Assembly (NCBI GenBank): GCA_964035545.1 | Contig: OZ037766.1 | Coordinates: 14,251,222 to 14,315,221, forward strand | Length of the DNA stretch: 64,000 nt | Source: Bugula neritina | Lineage: Eukaryota > Bryozoa > Gymnolaemata > Cheilostomatida > Bugulidae | Reading direction: 5' to 3' | Shown: positions 12,901 through 26,530 of the stretch, one piece after another | Layout of the letters: each line of letters starts with the position of its first letter | How positions within the stretch are numbered: position 1 is the first letter of the stretch | The notes under the pieces: model-generated | The model's database searches: none | Told to the model about the DNA's origin: nothing | The model's input: the letters and a program-made list of their open reading frames with translations, nothing else | Program-made: the position numbers and the translations under genes

Positions 12901-14522
12901 AATGAGTTTCAGTTAATAACACTGTGTGAGTAGACCTTTATAGCTTTAAACGTAGTGAATCGGTAAAGTTGACAGCATAAGTCATAATTAAATACAGATA
13001 TTTACAGTTATTACTCCTTTTGATTATTATTTTAAACTTAGTGATTAAGTTATCACAGTATAAACAATTTTAACGAGTGGCTTTTACAATGCAATGCAAA
13101 CTCGGTGAAATTTCAACTTGGCCAAATTGAATTTCTGACTGAAAATCGTGAAGGTATAAACGCAACTTTCCTCTGCGGATAGGCACAACACTGTGAGTGT
13201 GTCACTTAAAACAGCTAATTTATATCATAACAAAGTAGCCATAAGTGTTAAGGATGATTAAGTAAAAAGGTGTAACTCATAAACAGAAGTTGAGTGGACA
13301 ATGCATTTAGCCACTGAAATGCATAAGCACTAAGTGACTATAAAAAGTGCAACTAGCAGCGCAAAGAAATCTAGCTAGCCAAAATGGTACACAGGACAAA
13401 AAATGCTAGGCCTTTAAAGAGATTTCAGTACACAACACATTCTTAAATTACAACTTTAAAGAAACTTACTCTTACTACTTGAAACAAAGGATCTGGTGTA
13501 GTGGGTCACGTAATGTAGTAATGTAAGAATCGTCCCCTCTTCGTTCGGGGAATACTAAGGCCCCCATTTATTATTCAATAAGAAGAACCGGAAGATGTAC
13601 TTCCGACCCATGTGACAGTTCCCGGGCAATTAGCAATTATCACGTTGTTGTGAGCGAGGACTCGAAGTGTGTACACGTATTAGTAGTGACTGATGTTGTA
13701 TTGTAACTTGATGTAATGTTTGTTTTGTATTGTATTGTGGATAATAAAGGTAATTACTTGACAGCTACCCTAGTAATTGCCAGTAGAATAGCCTACTAAA
13801 TACGCAAGTGAAAACTCACGCACAGTAATTGCACGAATTACTACACTAGTGTCTAAATTTATTTTATAAATGTGTTACAGAACAGCTGTGAATAGAACAA
13901 ATCCAAAATTTATGTCAAATGAACCATATGTTATCCATTAACCTTTGTATATTAGTAGTTAGTATTAGTACTATTACTAGTTCAAATTGTGAATATAGAA
14001 GAAGCTTGCATTTAACTTAGGTACATAATAAAATGGTAGTTATTAGTTACAAAAGTATCAACCAATAATATTAAACTCACCACTGACAGTATCATGAATA
14101 ATATTTTCTATAATTCTAGTATCAGTTAAATGTAGTAAGCCCTTACTAACACTAAAATAAAGGTGAAGCTCTTTCTGTTAGCAAAAAAAACTTAGTTATA
14201 GCATTAGCATTGTAAGATGACTACGAATAAAGCACCTAACAATAATATGGTAATATCCTCATAGATTTTTTAGCAGAAACTATTACCAAGGTCACCTGAA
14301 GGCTAAAACCTCTGACTATAGCTAAACCTCACCTTCTACAGCACCTCCTGGTCATTAGCGTGCATGATTTGTTACCTCTACTAGAGCAGCTTCCTTGTCA
14401 CTTCTGTTACTAATCCTAGGCGTGTTTTTAAACAGCTGAAGCAGCGAATGGCCGTGCGCAATAACATCACCTGACGAGTGCGTTAATGGGGATTCCCCGT
14501 TAGCGTATTGTTTGTTTTGAAA
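6976..14522 (-). CDS. RNG-A: RING-H2 protein, paralog of the next two genes, without CCCH fingers
   Basis: Probable E3 ubiquitin ligase. Exons 5' to 3': about 14522-14376 (5' end uncertain), 14174-14081, 12161-11995, 11461-11249, 10980-10815, 10411-8888, 8696-8574, 8456-8346, 7733-7357, 7265-7182, 7068-6976; all joints are in phase, about 1,000 aa. The first exons look helical and have no counterpart in RNG-B or RNG-C. Exon 3 ends at the same AW|GTGAGT joint as exon 1 of RNG-B and RNG-C. The 1.5-kb exon is a disordered region rich in Q, N, Y and S. The exon at 7733 has a repeated QQLSS stretch and a Lys-rich KKRKGKKGKK stretch. The RING reads CSIC...CGHLFHVKC...CCPIC (C3H2C3) and is split by an intron after FHVK. 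A RING-H2 at the extreme C-terminus resembles TTC3/DZIP3, but that link is from memory and unproven. No ATG was fixed; the first exon is open up to a TAA at 14523. Confidence 0.72.
7461..7515 (-). repeat. 15-bp coding repeat (QQLSS)
   Basis: Four imperfect copies of a 15-bp unit (AGCTGCTGGGAAGAA on the plus strand) encode QQLSS/QQLPS repeats in RNG-A. The length keeps the frame, so copy-number change would be tolerated. Confidence 0.85.
8090..8320. repeat. Short inverted repeat in an RNG-A intron
   Basis: An approximately 18-bp unit containing AAAAATGGCACAGGTAATAA occurs several times at 8090-8150 and again in inverted form at 8255-8315, giving a small foldback structure. It lies between the exons at 8456-8346 and 7733-7357. 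No gene is seen in it. Confidence 0.6.
11706..11871. repeat. 30-bp minisatellite
   Basis: About five and a half copies of a 30-bp unit beginning TATGTTTGGTCCTATTAT. Because 30 is a multiple of three and the unit lacks stops, all three plus-strand frames stay open; this is not a gene. It lies in the RNG-A intron between the exons ending at 11995 and starting at 11461. Confidence 0.95.
13514..13845. mobile_element. Probable solo LTR of an LTR retrotransposon
   Basis: A 332-bp block begins TGTAGTAAT and ends ATTACTACA, a perfect 9-bp inverted terminal match of the TG...CA type. It holds an AATAAA signal near 13744 and has more CpG than its surroundings. No internal gag/pol sequence is present. 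A clear target-site duplication was not found, so the exact ends are uncertain. It lies in the RNG-A intron between 14081 and 12161. Confidence 0.5.
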
Positions 14523-15680
14523 TTACCCATTACGTTCAATGGCGGGAGCACAAAGGCTATGAAAGGTTGTTGAGAATTTGGTGCGTATGTACGTAGATCG
14601 TACAATGATAATAAATCAATGACAAATTTATTTACAACCAGTGCACGGTGCTTATAAGTTTTGGCGAAACTAATCTACTAGCAGGCTATTTACCAGTTGT
14701 ATAAAATTATAGAGGTTATAGCATCTCTGCTGTAAACTGTTAAAACAAGATTGGACTAGGTTATCTTGTAAAAGTTAGCGTGAACAATTTACAAACTTAT
14801 AAAATGAATAATATACCTTATTATTGGCTAGTTCTAGAATTTCCGCATGCATGCAACGAAGTTTCTATGAGCCATCAAGCACAAAAAAATTATTAAAACA
14901 CATGCATTACTGTTCAACAATTCTAATGTAAAAGCTATACATTTTCAAAATATTAATGTGCATCTAATGAAGTGAATAAGTAATGTTAAAATCAATCATA
15001 TTATCATATCATGCATCTTAAATATTTTCTGTACTCTATAAGTAAATTGGCATGGGGTTGAAAGATCTACTTGACTTGGCAGGGATCTATTCTATAGTTA
15101 CATAATTACAGACGACAACTTTGAAAAAGAAAGTTGTTAAGATACTAGTTTTCAGGTGCTTTTTAGCTCCCATAATATGCCAATAAAAGTTTGAAATATT
15201 TATTAAATTGAGAATGTACAGAGTTATTAATCTGGAAAATGCAGAAAGTAATAGACCAGATGGGCACAAAAGTTTATTTTACTGCAGAAACAAACTGTAT
15301 CTTTATAGAAAAATATAAATCGGTCAGGCCAATTCAATAAAGGTTTTTCTAATTGTACAACAAAAGATAAAACTATTTTAGTAAAATATTTTATCAAAAA
15401 AAAGTGCATCAAATCTAATAGTAAATAAACCAAAAAGTAAAACGCTTCCTACTTTATAAAATGTTGAAAGTAATGAAGAGCATGCTCGTGCTACACATAA
15501 AATGATTGGAGAAACAAGATTCGAGAATTAAAAGTAGTAAACAGATTATCACCAGATGGACGAAACTTCAAACTTCAGTTGTACATAAAAACTCAGAGAA
15601 GCTGTTGAGGATAATATTCAACATGGTTAAATTGCAGTGTTGATGCACATGCAATGTCTTTGTTAGGATATAGATGGTAG
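14523..15680. other. Intergenic spacer between RNG-A and RNG-B
   Basis: About 1.2 kb without a recognisable gene. The part next to RNG-A (14400-14620) has more CpG and probably holds the RNG-A promoter or first non-coding exon. The part near 15273-15278 has AATAAA on the minus strand, a candidate polyadenylation signal for RNG-B, about 400 bp past its stop. Confidence 0.5.
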
Positions 15681-18600
15681 TCAATTGTACGAAGTCAGAG
15701 GTGGATAGTCAGATGTTTTACCCCCCAGGGGTGCTTTAAATATGTCAACCACCTCTGGTATAGCTCTTCTGCACATGGGACAACTTGCATCTCTTTCCAC
15801 CCACTGTTTTATGCACTAGAAAAAACAGTTCAGCAAAAACTTGTTAAGTTTAGCCTGATATGCAAACAGACGGTGAAACAGAAGTATTAGTTATTATATT
15901 TCTGATAATGATTATACATTATTTCAACAAAAAACACTTTTTTAAAAAGGAAATTATTAAAAGGTAAAATTTTAACTAATGAGAGCGTAATATTACTTCT
16001 GTTTACAGTTGGTTATAACGATAGACGTGGAGCACAATGCTACATAACAGTAAGCTGGGCTGCGCAGTCCAATGTGAACTGCAATGTATAGAGTGACTGA
16101 AACCAATAAATTTAGCTCATGCTCTGCTACACAACTCAGACAATGAAATCACTCAGGGGGGAGGGGGAACTATAGAGCATAGATAAATTAATACAGCCTT
16201 TTGACAGGGCCTGACATCTGTTTATATAAACACAACTAATAACTCACTCAATACGATTATTTTGTACTCAATCTGTTTTGTAGTACAGCAGAAAATATAT
16301 TGAGAGAACTGATAAAAAACTTTGTTCGATTTACTTTTTTCTAGCCTCTTTCAAGCACTCATTAACTCTTTCATACAACCATTGCAACTAGTGGGTTAGT
16401 ACCTTTACACAGCAACATATTTATAGCAATGTGCTTTAGCTATTGAAAAGACAACTCTTGAAACTAGAGACTAACTCATATACAGCTTTTAACAGGAGAA
16501 TAACAACTAAAACTAGACAAAAGTAAGGCTTTATATTTAACTAACATCTTAGCTTGCTGATTATCAGATATAGCAACATTTACCCGTTGAAAATTCATAG
16601 CAAGTGTGTAAAACAATACCTTTGAATGAAAGCAACTATGTCCACAACTCAGGTGATATCGGCCTGCCTTAGAACTAAACCCTTCAGAGCAAATGATGCA
16701 GTCCTCCTATATAGAAATCATTTCATAAACATAGTTATCATATTGTATAGTTTAAAATTACTATTGCATTACATAATTGAAAAGAAATGTACTTTAAACA
16801 ATATCTGCCTATCAGCCAGCTAAATGAATCAAATATATATTAATGTTAACAGTTATTTCAGTGATCAGTTTTCCAGAAACTAACAATAAAACTAGTAATA
16901 CGTATAATAGATTCAATAAAGTAATGTAAGTATTTTAGATAAGTGGTCAAATAACCCAATAGATAGAGTAGAATGCCTTGCAATAACTTCATGAATAAAT
17001 TCAGTTCTTACAGAGTTGTGTTCTCCATTTCTTTCATCAGAAGGAGACTGAAATGCATAATAATCGCCCGAGCTAGCCCATGCCCTGCCAGCACTTGTGC
17101 CATGTTTAGTTGGGTAGCGAGAGAGACCAGCGGTACGGCTCCCTCCCTTTACAGGTCTAAGCTCAGCCTCAGAGTGGGCATACACACACTGCAAGAGATA
17201 AACTTGCTCTTATATTCACTGGCTGACTATCATATTGAAGAGAAATGCTTAATTTTTACCAGGAATAACATTTTTAAAATTCTTCAATCACTCAGCACTG
17301 TTACAATACCAATAGATATTCTAACCAGCATATGAGTTTATATGCAGAAAAATATATTTTACAACTTAGTAAGACAATATAATGCACCATAAGACATTTT
17401 CCCTTGCCTCTATCATGAAAAATACTTTATCCAGTTATGCAAGATAAATTCCGGACATCTCATGTTTTCAACAACTTATAAAAACAAAATGGGAGTTATC
17501 AGAACACCTTTAAAGCTGTTCAATGCTCACTCACTTCAGTAGATTTGAGAGTACATTTCTTATTTATATGCTTGAGACAGAGTTCGTGTTTGGGTAAAGG
17601 AAGTAGATCTCTCTGACCATGGGCGAAACCACATTCAGCCTTGGAGTACTTGCACCTATCAGCTTGGAACTGCTTGCACAATGATGTCTTGCGAAGATGA
17701 AACTGCAATCGACCAGGACACTGCTGGTAGTCACATGGTTCGGGGTGAGAAGTAGCAAGAGTAGACAACTGCAAATAGAAAAACAAACAGCCACTTTAAT
17801 ATTGAAGGCATTTTTACTTTTATAGAGCATTGCTGCATTTGCTGAGAAGTTTGGGTTTTAATAAATAAATTACTGAATGTTCTAATAGTATTGGTGAAGT
17901 GCTATATAGCATTTTCAAGGTGCCATCTAAAATAGTTCTTTTATAATTATTGTCTAAACTCTCTAAACGATGTTTATAGCCAGTGGCATATTAATATACA
18001 TACTGTCAGCAGAAAACAGAATACCTGGCCTACACCTCCGCCAATAAAGAAACATATATATCTCCAAAAGTATGTTTGAAAGGTGCGTAAATTTAAGTCA
18101 GACTGCTCAAGTAACTCAGGGAGTTACTTGAGTTACAACGGGCTTTGCATCAAACTAAAGGGCTTGATTTCGTGGCCATGGTTAAAGCACTCCATCACAG
18201 CATTTCTGAGCATAAAGTGAGAGCCTTATAACCCAATCTGTGTACAGCAGCTGTCCCCTCGTTAGCACAGAACAGAGCATCATGGAACACAAATTGTTTT
18301 TTAAATATGCTTTAGTAAAAATATAGGTGTTTTCTAATGCAAAGGTTTAAGCACTAATTTCGTTATGGCTAAAATACAAAATTACAGTTGACAAATTGGT
18401 TTTGCTAGGAAACACAAAATAATTGCAATAATACTTATTCAATAATTTACTACACTATATTATAATTATATCACTACCATCATATCCATTGAGTGTGCTA
18501 TTGTACATATAACAAAAAAAAGAAAAAGGCATCCGGAAATGACTCAAACTACAAAAGCAAAAGCTATTCGTGTCGGAAATTCTAGGTCGATATATTTTTG

Positions 18601-21600
18601 AAATGTCGCATCAACGTTGGGTTTTACTAATTATTTTCTCTAACAGACTGCAAAGGTTGCCCAAACTAGTAAATTATTGAATATATATGAACATGATGTA
18701 ATATGAAACCAACTTGCTTGAGCATAAACGTTGTATTTGTTGCCAAATACTTCTACAAACTTCATCACTACATAAATGTAATTATGCAGACATGTTTCAA
18801 CAATTGCTTACCTTTGGTTTTTCGTAGCCACCAGTCTTCTTAAACCAGTCAGGTATTGGACGAAGCTCCTTTTCTCCATGTGCATAGATGCAATCCTTTC
18901 CCCAAGGACATGGCTTTTTCATTTGATAATTCCAACAAATCCCAGTCTTGTTAAGATAACTAGATTCGGCATATTTCCTATTAGGTTTCTAAGAAAAGTA
19001 ACGGAAGCAATTAAAGTGGTTTAAACCGTAATCGTTAGCCGTAAGAGAGACTGTTAAGCAAAATAGTGCAGGAGGTTTTTAAAATTACTTTATAAGTATT
19101 TACATTTACTTCTACTTGGTTACTACAGAAATACTCAAAATAAAATATTAACTAAATGGTTTGTCATAATAATCGTGACCTCATTGTATGTAAACCAGCA
19201 CACCAGAGTATCATGTTGATAGAATAATATATGTAACTGTACAACAAAAACATTTTTGTGAGTTAGCCGCACCCTAGTATTGTAGATGGCAGCGTGGTCA
19301 TCTTTCTCAGCAGAAGTGACGGCAGCAAATGTCTCAAGTCCAGTAGATGAGTCATGTCGGGAGCCTCTTGCAGTTTGAGATGCATTATGGGGCTGCACAA
19401 CTAAAGAGCACATAATATGTTAATACAATGCAAACAGATAACTTCCAGAGACCAAACATATTATATCAAAAGTTGCGTATAATCTAAACAACATAAGTTT
19501 CAAAATACCACTAGCTTTAATGCGCTGATTGTGAAAAATAAATATTAGAAAATAAAATGGAATTTTGTGAAATTTTCAACTAAAATTTTCAAGAATTATT
19601 AAAAAATACAAACATATAATGTTTCAACACAACATTAGCACAATGTTACACAGACTAGTTACTAAATCTGACATACCTTGATTCTCCACCATGCCCCACG
19701 CCTTAGCAAGTTCTTTGGCAAACAGCTCATCCTCCTCAATCTGTTTATCATGGTCTCCGTTATCCACTGCAACTGCAAAATGAATTCACAGCAAGTGATA
19801 GAGTGATTACCTCAGTTATGCTAATGCAGATATATACTTATTTAACAATACTTTGAGATCAACACAGGATAATGTAAGGTAATCAACAAGCTATAAAACA
19901 CTCCTCTGTACTTTTAGTCTGAATCTATTACCACTACGCAAGTGATCTTAAACCAAGTTTGTTGTTGGCTATTCATATAGAGTAAACAAGAAATTTAAAA
20001 CTTTAACATAGTTGTAAATAGAGATTATAGTATTTTATATGTAATGCATTTTCCTAGTTTTTACTAAATTTTATTTATATTCATTGTATTATGAACTAAA
20101 CTATTATAACCCACGGCAATGAGATAATTTGTCAAGAGTATAGATTCTCTAACCCAAACTTTTTGGCTTCTTTCCTTTGCCATCATAACATTTATGATCT
20201 TCTGAACCAGCAGAGCCTTTTCCCACTCTTTTTATATCATTGAATTCTGCAGAGCTGACACCAAGACCATCAACCGTCCCATTTACTGATTTTATTACGC
20301 TTCCTGTTCCGGTAGAAGCCACATTGCCATTTCCTTTCAATTTTTTATCCTTGTCATCCTTTCTACTACCTATTGAGTGAACTTCAGGAGTTGTTTTCTT
20401 TTTCTCAGGAATCTTTAATGGAAAAGGTTGAGTCTTAACATCGGGACTCAGGCTCCCTGAGGCAGAAGACTCAGTGTCTGTCTGCGTTGCGTTATCAGCC
20501 TTTGCTGTCAAAGAAGATCCGACGTCCTCCCACTGTGTCATCGTAGAAACAACTTTCTTTCTGGCATCAGCTCTCCCATGAGGAACAGACTCCATGGAAC
20601 CTTTTTGTTTTAGTAAGTCCTCAGGGCATGCAACTCCCGGTGGCTTTGATAGGGAGAGTTCTCGGGGAGAAACGCTACACCCAGAATCTACAAAATACAA
20701 ATAATTTAAAAGCAAGAGACTTTACTTACAAGAAATTGTTTTAAAATCACACCATATATTTATTACTACGAATACGGTATTTTTGTATAACATTATTTAA
20801 GAAACAGTAAAAAAATACCACCAACAGGTGTTAATATACAACTCACAGAGCACAAGTGATTCTTGCTACTGCTGACATGTTATATTAACCAACATTCCGA
20901 CTAAATGAATGAAATGAGCGATTCAGATGTCTATAGAGGGGACAACTCTGCATGTATTCAAACTCGTCAGCTTTGATTATATCAAGACCACTGTGCAGTC
21001 ATAGTTGCCAATCACTTATTGGCTTTCATCATTAAATACAGTGATTAGCTACACAACCATGACTCCACAGCAGCTTCTACACATGGGAAGCCCTCTGATA
21101 ATTTGTCTCAGTAAATGCAAAGCATAGAGAGCTGGTATAATATATTGGTGCCACGGAATCGATGTAGATAATTATTAGTTCTTTTTGTTACACATTAGAC
21201 TTCGTAATATTTCAACATTTAAAATATATAAAGTTGAAACTTTATAACGACAATTTAAAACAACTGAAAAAATCTGAACTCAAACCTAGTTATTATATTG
21301 TGTAAAAGACTCAAACAATTACATTCACCAATTATTATAACATAACAATTTGAGTAAAACTGTAAGTATTTTGTGAGTACTAACAATACATATAACTGAA
21401 GTGTGAAAACTGTAAAATCTGCAATAAAACATTGCATTTAGTGATTCATATATTTACAAACTCACTGTATAGTTTTCTATACTTCTAAAAGTTATGGAGT
21501 TTGAACCATTCAAATACAATGACTTATGTATATGTAAAAATGTAGGCATATGAATGGTCTGTTTCTTTTAACTTTTATGTAAAGTAAGAGTAGAACTAAA

Positions 21601-23279
21601 TAGACTTTCATTACATATATCTCAGCAGGTAAATTACTATACGTGAAAAAACATCACTATAAATAGCTATGGCACAACGCACAGGTGAAACAATTTCAAT
21701 GCTTTGCTTTTTAATAATAGTTTTTCTTAATTAGGTGCTGTCCGATGGTCAAATTAAAACTGTAGCTATTGTTGACAGTTTTGCCATAAAGCAGATATGT
21801 CTCAAGTTGTCAGTACTGCTAAGGGATGATTATTATAAAATTAATTAGGCAAAAAAATATACTTTTGAAGAATGTCAGTTTCTAGTTATCAAATGGGAAA
21901 ACATTATCTGAATATATAGTTTACCTTCAGACACGGTGGAGCCTGTGAAGCTGGACTCCAGCTGCTGTGTATCATCTGAAGGAGTTGCAGCAGCCACAAT
22001 ATTCAGTATGTTATGGAAGTGAGATACAGGTGCATCTGGGTCCACAGGCTCAATACTATTGACGTCAACACCCGAGTTGACAGCTCTCAATGCCGCCAGA
22101 AAACGAGCCTAAAATATGGTTAAACATAACAGCAAAAAGCAGTGAGTAGCATAGGCTGTTGGTACAGACTTTTATAAACCTTCGTGTCATATATTATACA
22201 ATTAGCATCAAGTTTGTATTTTAATCGTTAATTAAAAAAATACCTATACATTTTGAGTTGCATAAGTTACTACATTATAACGTAGTTCTACTAAATATAA
22301 TTGATTTCAATTTTGATACTGACATTCATATTGTATTTATGTATGATTATAAAAAATTAAACCACTCACTGCTGCATTAACTTCAGCTACATTTAGGCAA
22401 ATCCTACGATGGCAAAGATCTTCTTCTAAATCCTTCCTAGCCTTCGTTTTCTTTTTAGGCAACTTACTTTCTTCTATATCCAACGCTTTCCTGTTTAACT
22501 CTAGCAAGAATTCATATCTCTCCAAGGAGACTGCATAAAAGCACTTCTACACAAAATATAACACAAAATAAAGAATAATACCTCACTTTATTTAAAACTA
22601 ATCTTTTTTTTAATTACTCTTGTATAATTACCAACAGAAAAAATGAAAATTTCCAGTCTTAATACCAGGCAGCAGTTTTGTATTTACAAATTAAGAGCTC
22701 ATGAAACCCAGAATATTTAAAATTGACAAGACAAGTCATGGTGTAAAATAATCTGAACATTTCTGGTGTAGCGTGGTGACAGATATAAAATAATCTACTG
22801 TGTATAAGAATGACAACATATCAAATTACTCCAAGAACTCGTGAATGAAAACTTTTCAACTTTGTATAAAAATATTATTTTGTTCTACATCTTGTCAATA
22901 AAATGTTCAACTAATGTACAATAGATCTAAATTCCAAACATGCTGAAACATAATTGAAACAACTACATATATTGAAAGTGAAAACACTAATTATACCGCT
23001 TTGTTTATTTAACATCAAACCTCCAACATCAAACATGTCAGCTTTTAGTCTTACCCATGCAATTATTGATTCATTTCGGTAGAACTCAATAACGTCATCT
23101 TTCCAATCAGCAGCAGCTGGTTCAACGTATTTCAATTTCAAAAGGTCTGCAGTTGAGGTCATATAACCATGCTCATAATCTACTGATTTTGGCAATGGTT
23201 CACTTTGCTGTTGAGAAACCTGCACTTGGGCCTTTTTCTTGTTGTTTTTCTTCTTATTACTTTTTCCAGAAGGGGCCAT
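15681..23279 (-). CDS. RNG-B: CCCH zinc finger + RING protein (probable RNA-binding E3 ligase)
   Basis: Eleven exons in phase, 717 aa: 23279-23055, 22546-22370, 22108-21925, 20687-20154, 19772-19677, 19400-19273, 18988-18812, 17768-17535, 17188-17012, 16706-16620, 15815-15681. It starts MAPSGKSNKKKNN, a basic N-terminus as in RNG-C. Residues 76-134 are a charged helical stretch; 195-448 are low-complexity and Ser/Lys-rich. Finger 1 (about 466-485) reads CWNYQMKKPCPWGKDCIYAH, a C-x8-C-x5-C-x3-H type. Two further fingers (about 538-590) are C-x7-C-x6-C-x3-H, the last split by the exon 8/9 junction before CVYAH. The RING (about 647-690) reads CIIC...CGHSCFHSKC...CPMC, with one extra residue between the two histidines compared with RNG-A. 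CCCH fingers bind RNA and RING domains recruit E2 enzymes, so RNA-linked ubiquitination is inferred. Exon 5 has alternative acceptors 6 bp apart. Confidence 0.82.
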
Positions 23280-25529
23280 TTTGGTACAATTTAGATGCCT
23301 GAATAAAATATTAGATGCTGAAAATTAAAAAAAACAGATGCATTATAATTTATAGCACAAGTTCAATACCTACTATTGAACTTTCAAGTTCTCTGCTAGA
23401 TCTAATAATACCCAGCAAATTATGGAGAGGAGTTTGAACTCAGCAGGCAATTATAGTTTAGTGTTTAATCACATATTAGATGGAGGAATGTATTGGTGTT
23501 CTTTTTAACATGGCTGATAGACAATTAACACTCTGAAGAATTAAAGCTGTTTCTTTCTACCAGGGTCCATATCCAATACTAGTTCCTATTTATTTATATA
23601 TTTTGAGGATCTTCTCTTTAAATTATCAAGTCAGCAAATTTCGCATTTCCGAGTATACAGACAGCTATAATATATTATCATGATAGTAAAATCGTGTAAT
23701 ATTAAAGGTATATTAGTAATATAATTATTAACTACAACTTTTGACTAACCTAAACCATGGCAGAAATAATGCAAGCCTGTAGTTTTTAGTCAAGAGCAAA
23801 TAATAACAGTCTCTCTTCACTTAAAAACAACATAGCTTATTTGTAGTACAACTGCCAAACAAAAATTAGAGAATTTTGATAAAAATAGTAGTGTTTATCT
23901 GTCTAACAGGTATATAAATAAAAAAAGATAGTGGCTATATGTGATAGCTATTTTTGTAGGAATCTTATAAATCACTTTTAAAGATAAACTTAAGAGACAA
24001 GTAAAATACTGTGCCCTCAGAAGTAAACCTGGGTTTTACCTGACAGTTTAATAAAAGCCTTTATTCTATAAACTGAAGTTTAAAATAAAATTTTTAAGCC
24101 ATTGTCATGACCCATCAATATAACTTTTCTATTAAACTTATATATTTAAAAAAATATTGAAAAAGCTTATGAGCCTATGGCCTTAGTTTGTTTTGTTTTG
24201 GTTGTTCTAAGTAGATTACATAATATTTTGATATAAAAAGAGGTGGCTAAGAAAATTTCAAGTCTACCTGTGGAAAAATAAATTTAGAGAATCACTGAAG
24301 TGAATGCGACTGGATTTAAATGCAACAAAACACAATATAAACATTTTTTTTAATTTTAAGATCACATGATTTAGAAGCATTCAGAAAAAAGTTGCTCCAT
24401 AAGCAGAATTAAGCCACAGATTAGCATTGTTAGTCAGCCATATCATGGTTTAACCAAAATTGTCATACTGGGCGTGTGCAGGATTACTAAGAAGTGCCTA
24501 AAGTTTTTCAATATACCTTACATTACAAACTTCTAGCTCATTATTGCTACGTTGTAAATAGACTAAGGTGTTTGGCTTAAAGAAGGGTCGTGTTTGTTTA
24601 TACGTATTATAGTATGTAGACCACTTTATTTAAAACACAAAAGATATTTAAAAGTTTATTTTAATAATAAAAAAGCACATAAAATACATAATTGGAGCAG
24701 TAGAAACATAAAACCCAAAGCACATGTATACGGTATTACTTTCAATAATTCTTACGGTATCTACAGCTTAATATTGTTGAAATGTATATTGTTGGTAATG
24801 TATACAATTATTATGATTACATAGTATGATTGTAATTGATATACACATAGTAAAAATTTCATGAATAGTTACATGCATTCAGCAGTTCAGATAAAAAGCT
24901 TTAGTTCTAGTCACTTTGAAATCAATGTATATTTTTAATCAATATCAGAGATTTAACAACAACTACCAGAACATCTATTAACGCACTTTGCCATAGTTTG
25001 TAAACAGGTGAGTTATTTAACCATTTACATTAGCTCACATCTGCCATTCCACCCCCCACCCCCCCCCCCCCCAACAGAAGAAGAGCCTTGAAGAGCTGTA
25101 ATAATTAGAACCCAACTGATGTATTTTACACTGTAAAAATATTTTACATTTACAACAAAACATCTATCTAGATTCGAGAATCCAGATTGAAGCAGATCAT
25201 ACAAGTTATAGGACTTGCCTTCCCAACTAGCTGATTGCAGCCTCAGCAGCAAAAACATAAACATGGTTTTACAAATTTATAATTATATCATATATGGAAG
25301 TTTCTTATAAATGATGCTGCAGACTATACTCAGCAATCTGAGACATTGTATGTCTAAACTTTAAAAGACTTTGAAATTTTACAAGTGAATGTTCAAGAAA
25401 TGTTAGTGAGCCAACCGGAACAATGAATTCCCAGTACGTGAGACAGTAACTGTAACTGTAATACTTACAGTGTAAGTACTTGGGTCAGTGGAACTTGGGC
25501 TCAGCCCTAAGAATTTTATTATTCTAAAA

Positions 25530-26080
25530 CAATAAATATAACATTAAATTTAATTACTATTAGTATTACCACTAGAAATAGAAGTTACTTATAGTTATTA
25601 AACTTAAAGTTAATAAAGATATTTAACCATTTAGTTATAGTTACTTCGTTAGATCTAATATGATTGATATTAAAAAATGCAATACTAATAGTAATACTTA
25701 TACTATTACTTATTAGTAATACCAATAGTAATAATATACTAATACTAATAGTGTTACTAAAAGTAAACTAAGCCTAATACTAAGTCTAATAGTAATAGCA
25801 ATACTTTAGTAATGTCTAATAAGTAATAGTAATACTAATACACTTACAAGTTACAGTAATATTGAATATCAAAGTAAACAATTAAAAAAGATAAACGCTA
25901 TAATTATCATACTAGCATTAGTGTTACTATTAGCATTGAAAATAAATTTAATATTAATAATAATAATTTAATATAAACATGAATATCGCACTAACCCTAG
26001 AAGTAGAATTAAAAATAAACGTAAAAGTAAAACTTGGTAACTCTAATTCTTAATCTAATATGGTACTAAAGTAATACTAA
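25530..26080. repeat. Cryptically simple DNA rich in TAGTAATA/TATTACTA
   Basis: Scrambled short words such as ACTAATAGTAATA and their complements with no fixed period. The same texture occurs at 42600-42960, 46220-46600, 48850-49390 and 59600-60560. Not coding. Confidence 0.7.
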
Positions 26081-26149
26081 TTGTTTTGTGTATCTAAAAT
26101 ACCTGCTCATCAAATATCTAACTCTCAAACTAACCTGAAGCTAAAGAGG

Positions 26150-26530
26150 CGGTTGTTTTAATTGTTATAAGTAGAATATAATGGCAATTATTGTTAGTAT
26201 CACTCAGTACGAGTATGCGTGAGCGTACAAGTGATCAAAGTGTGCAAGTGATAACCACCAACTATTTAGTCCGGTTTCCTTAGATTCGCCCAACGGTTTG
26301 CTGGAATAGACCAGAGTTCATTGGGTTTGCGATTTATATTGGCGGATCTACTAGGCCGATCGATTGATTTGGCACGCAAAGAATTAAAAGCGTTTGAGAA
26401 GGTATGCAAAATTTGGCTAGCGATAATTCCCCTATCGTGGGAAATCCTAACTATTGAGTAATAGATTTTTCCCCTCCAACGTCGCAACTAGCGTACACTT
26501 GTGAAAAGTGTGGTCAACTAACGTCACAGA
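26150..26530 (-). promoter_or_regulatory. Candidate promoter/5' UTR block upstream of RNG-B
   Basis: This block is less AT-rich and has many more CpG than the DNA on either side (for example CGATCGATTG and GCGTGAGCG). It holds an open frame of 73 codons on the minus strand with no recognised family. Its place about 3 kb upstream of the RNG-B start codon fits a promoter or non-coding first exon, but a decayed transposon is equally possible. Confidence 0.25.

Noticed and set aside
26266-26487. 73-codon minus-strand frame
   Set aside because: No family match; kept only as part of a CpG-containing candidate promoter block.
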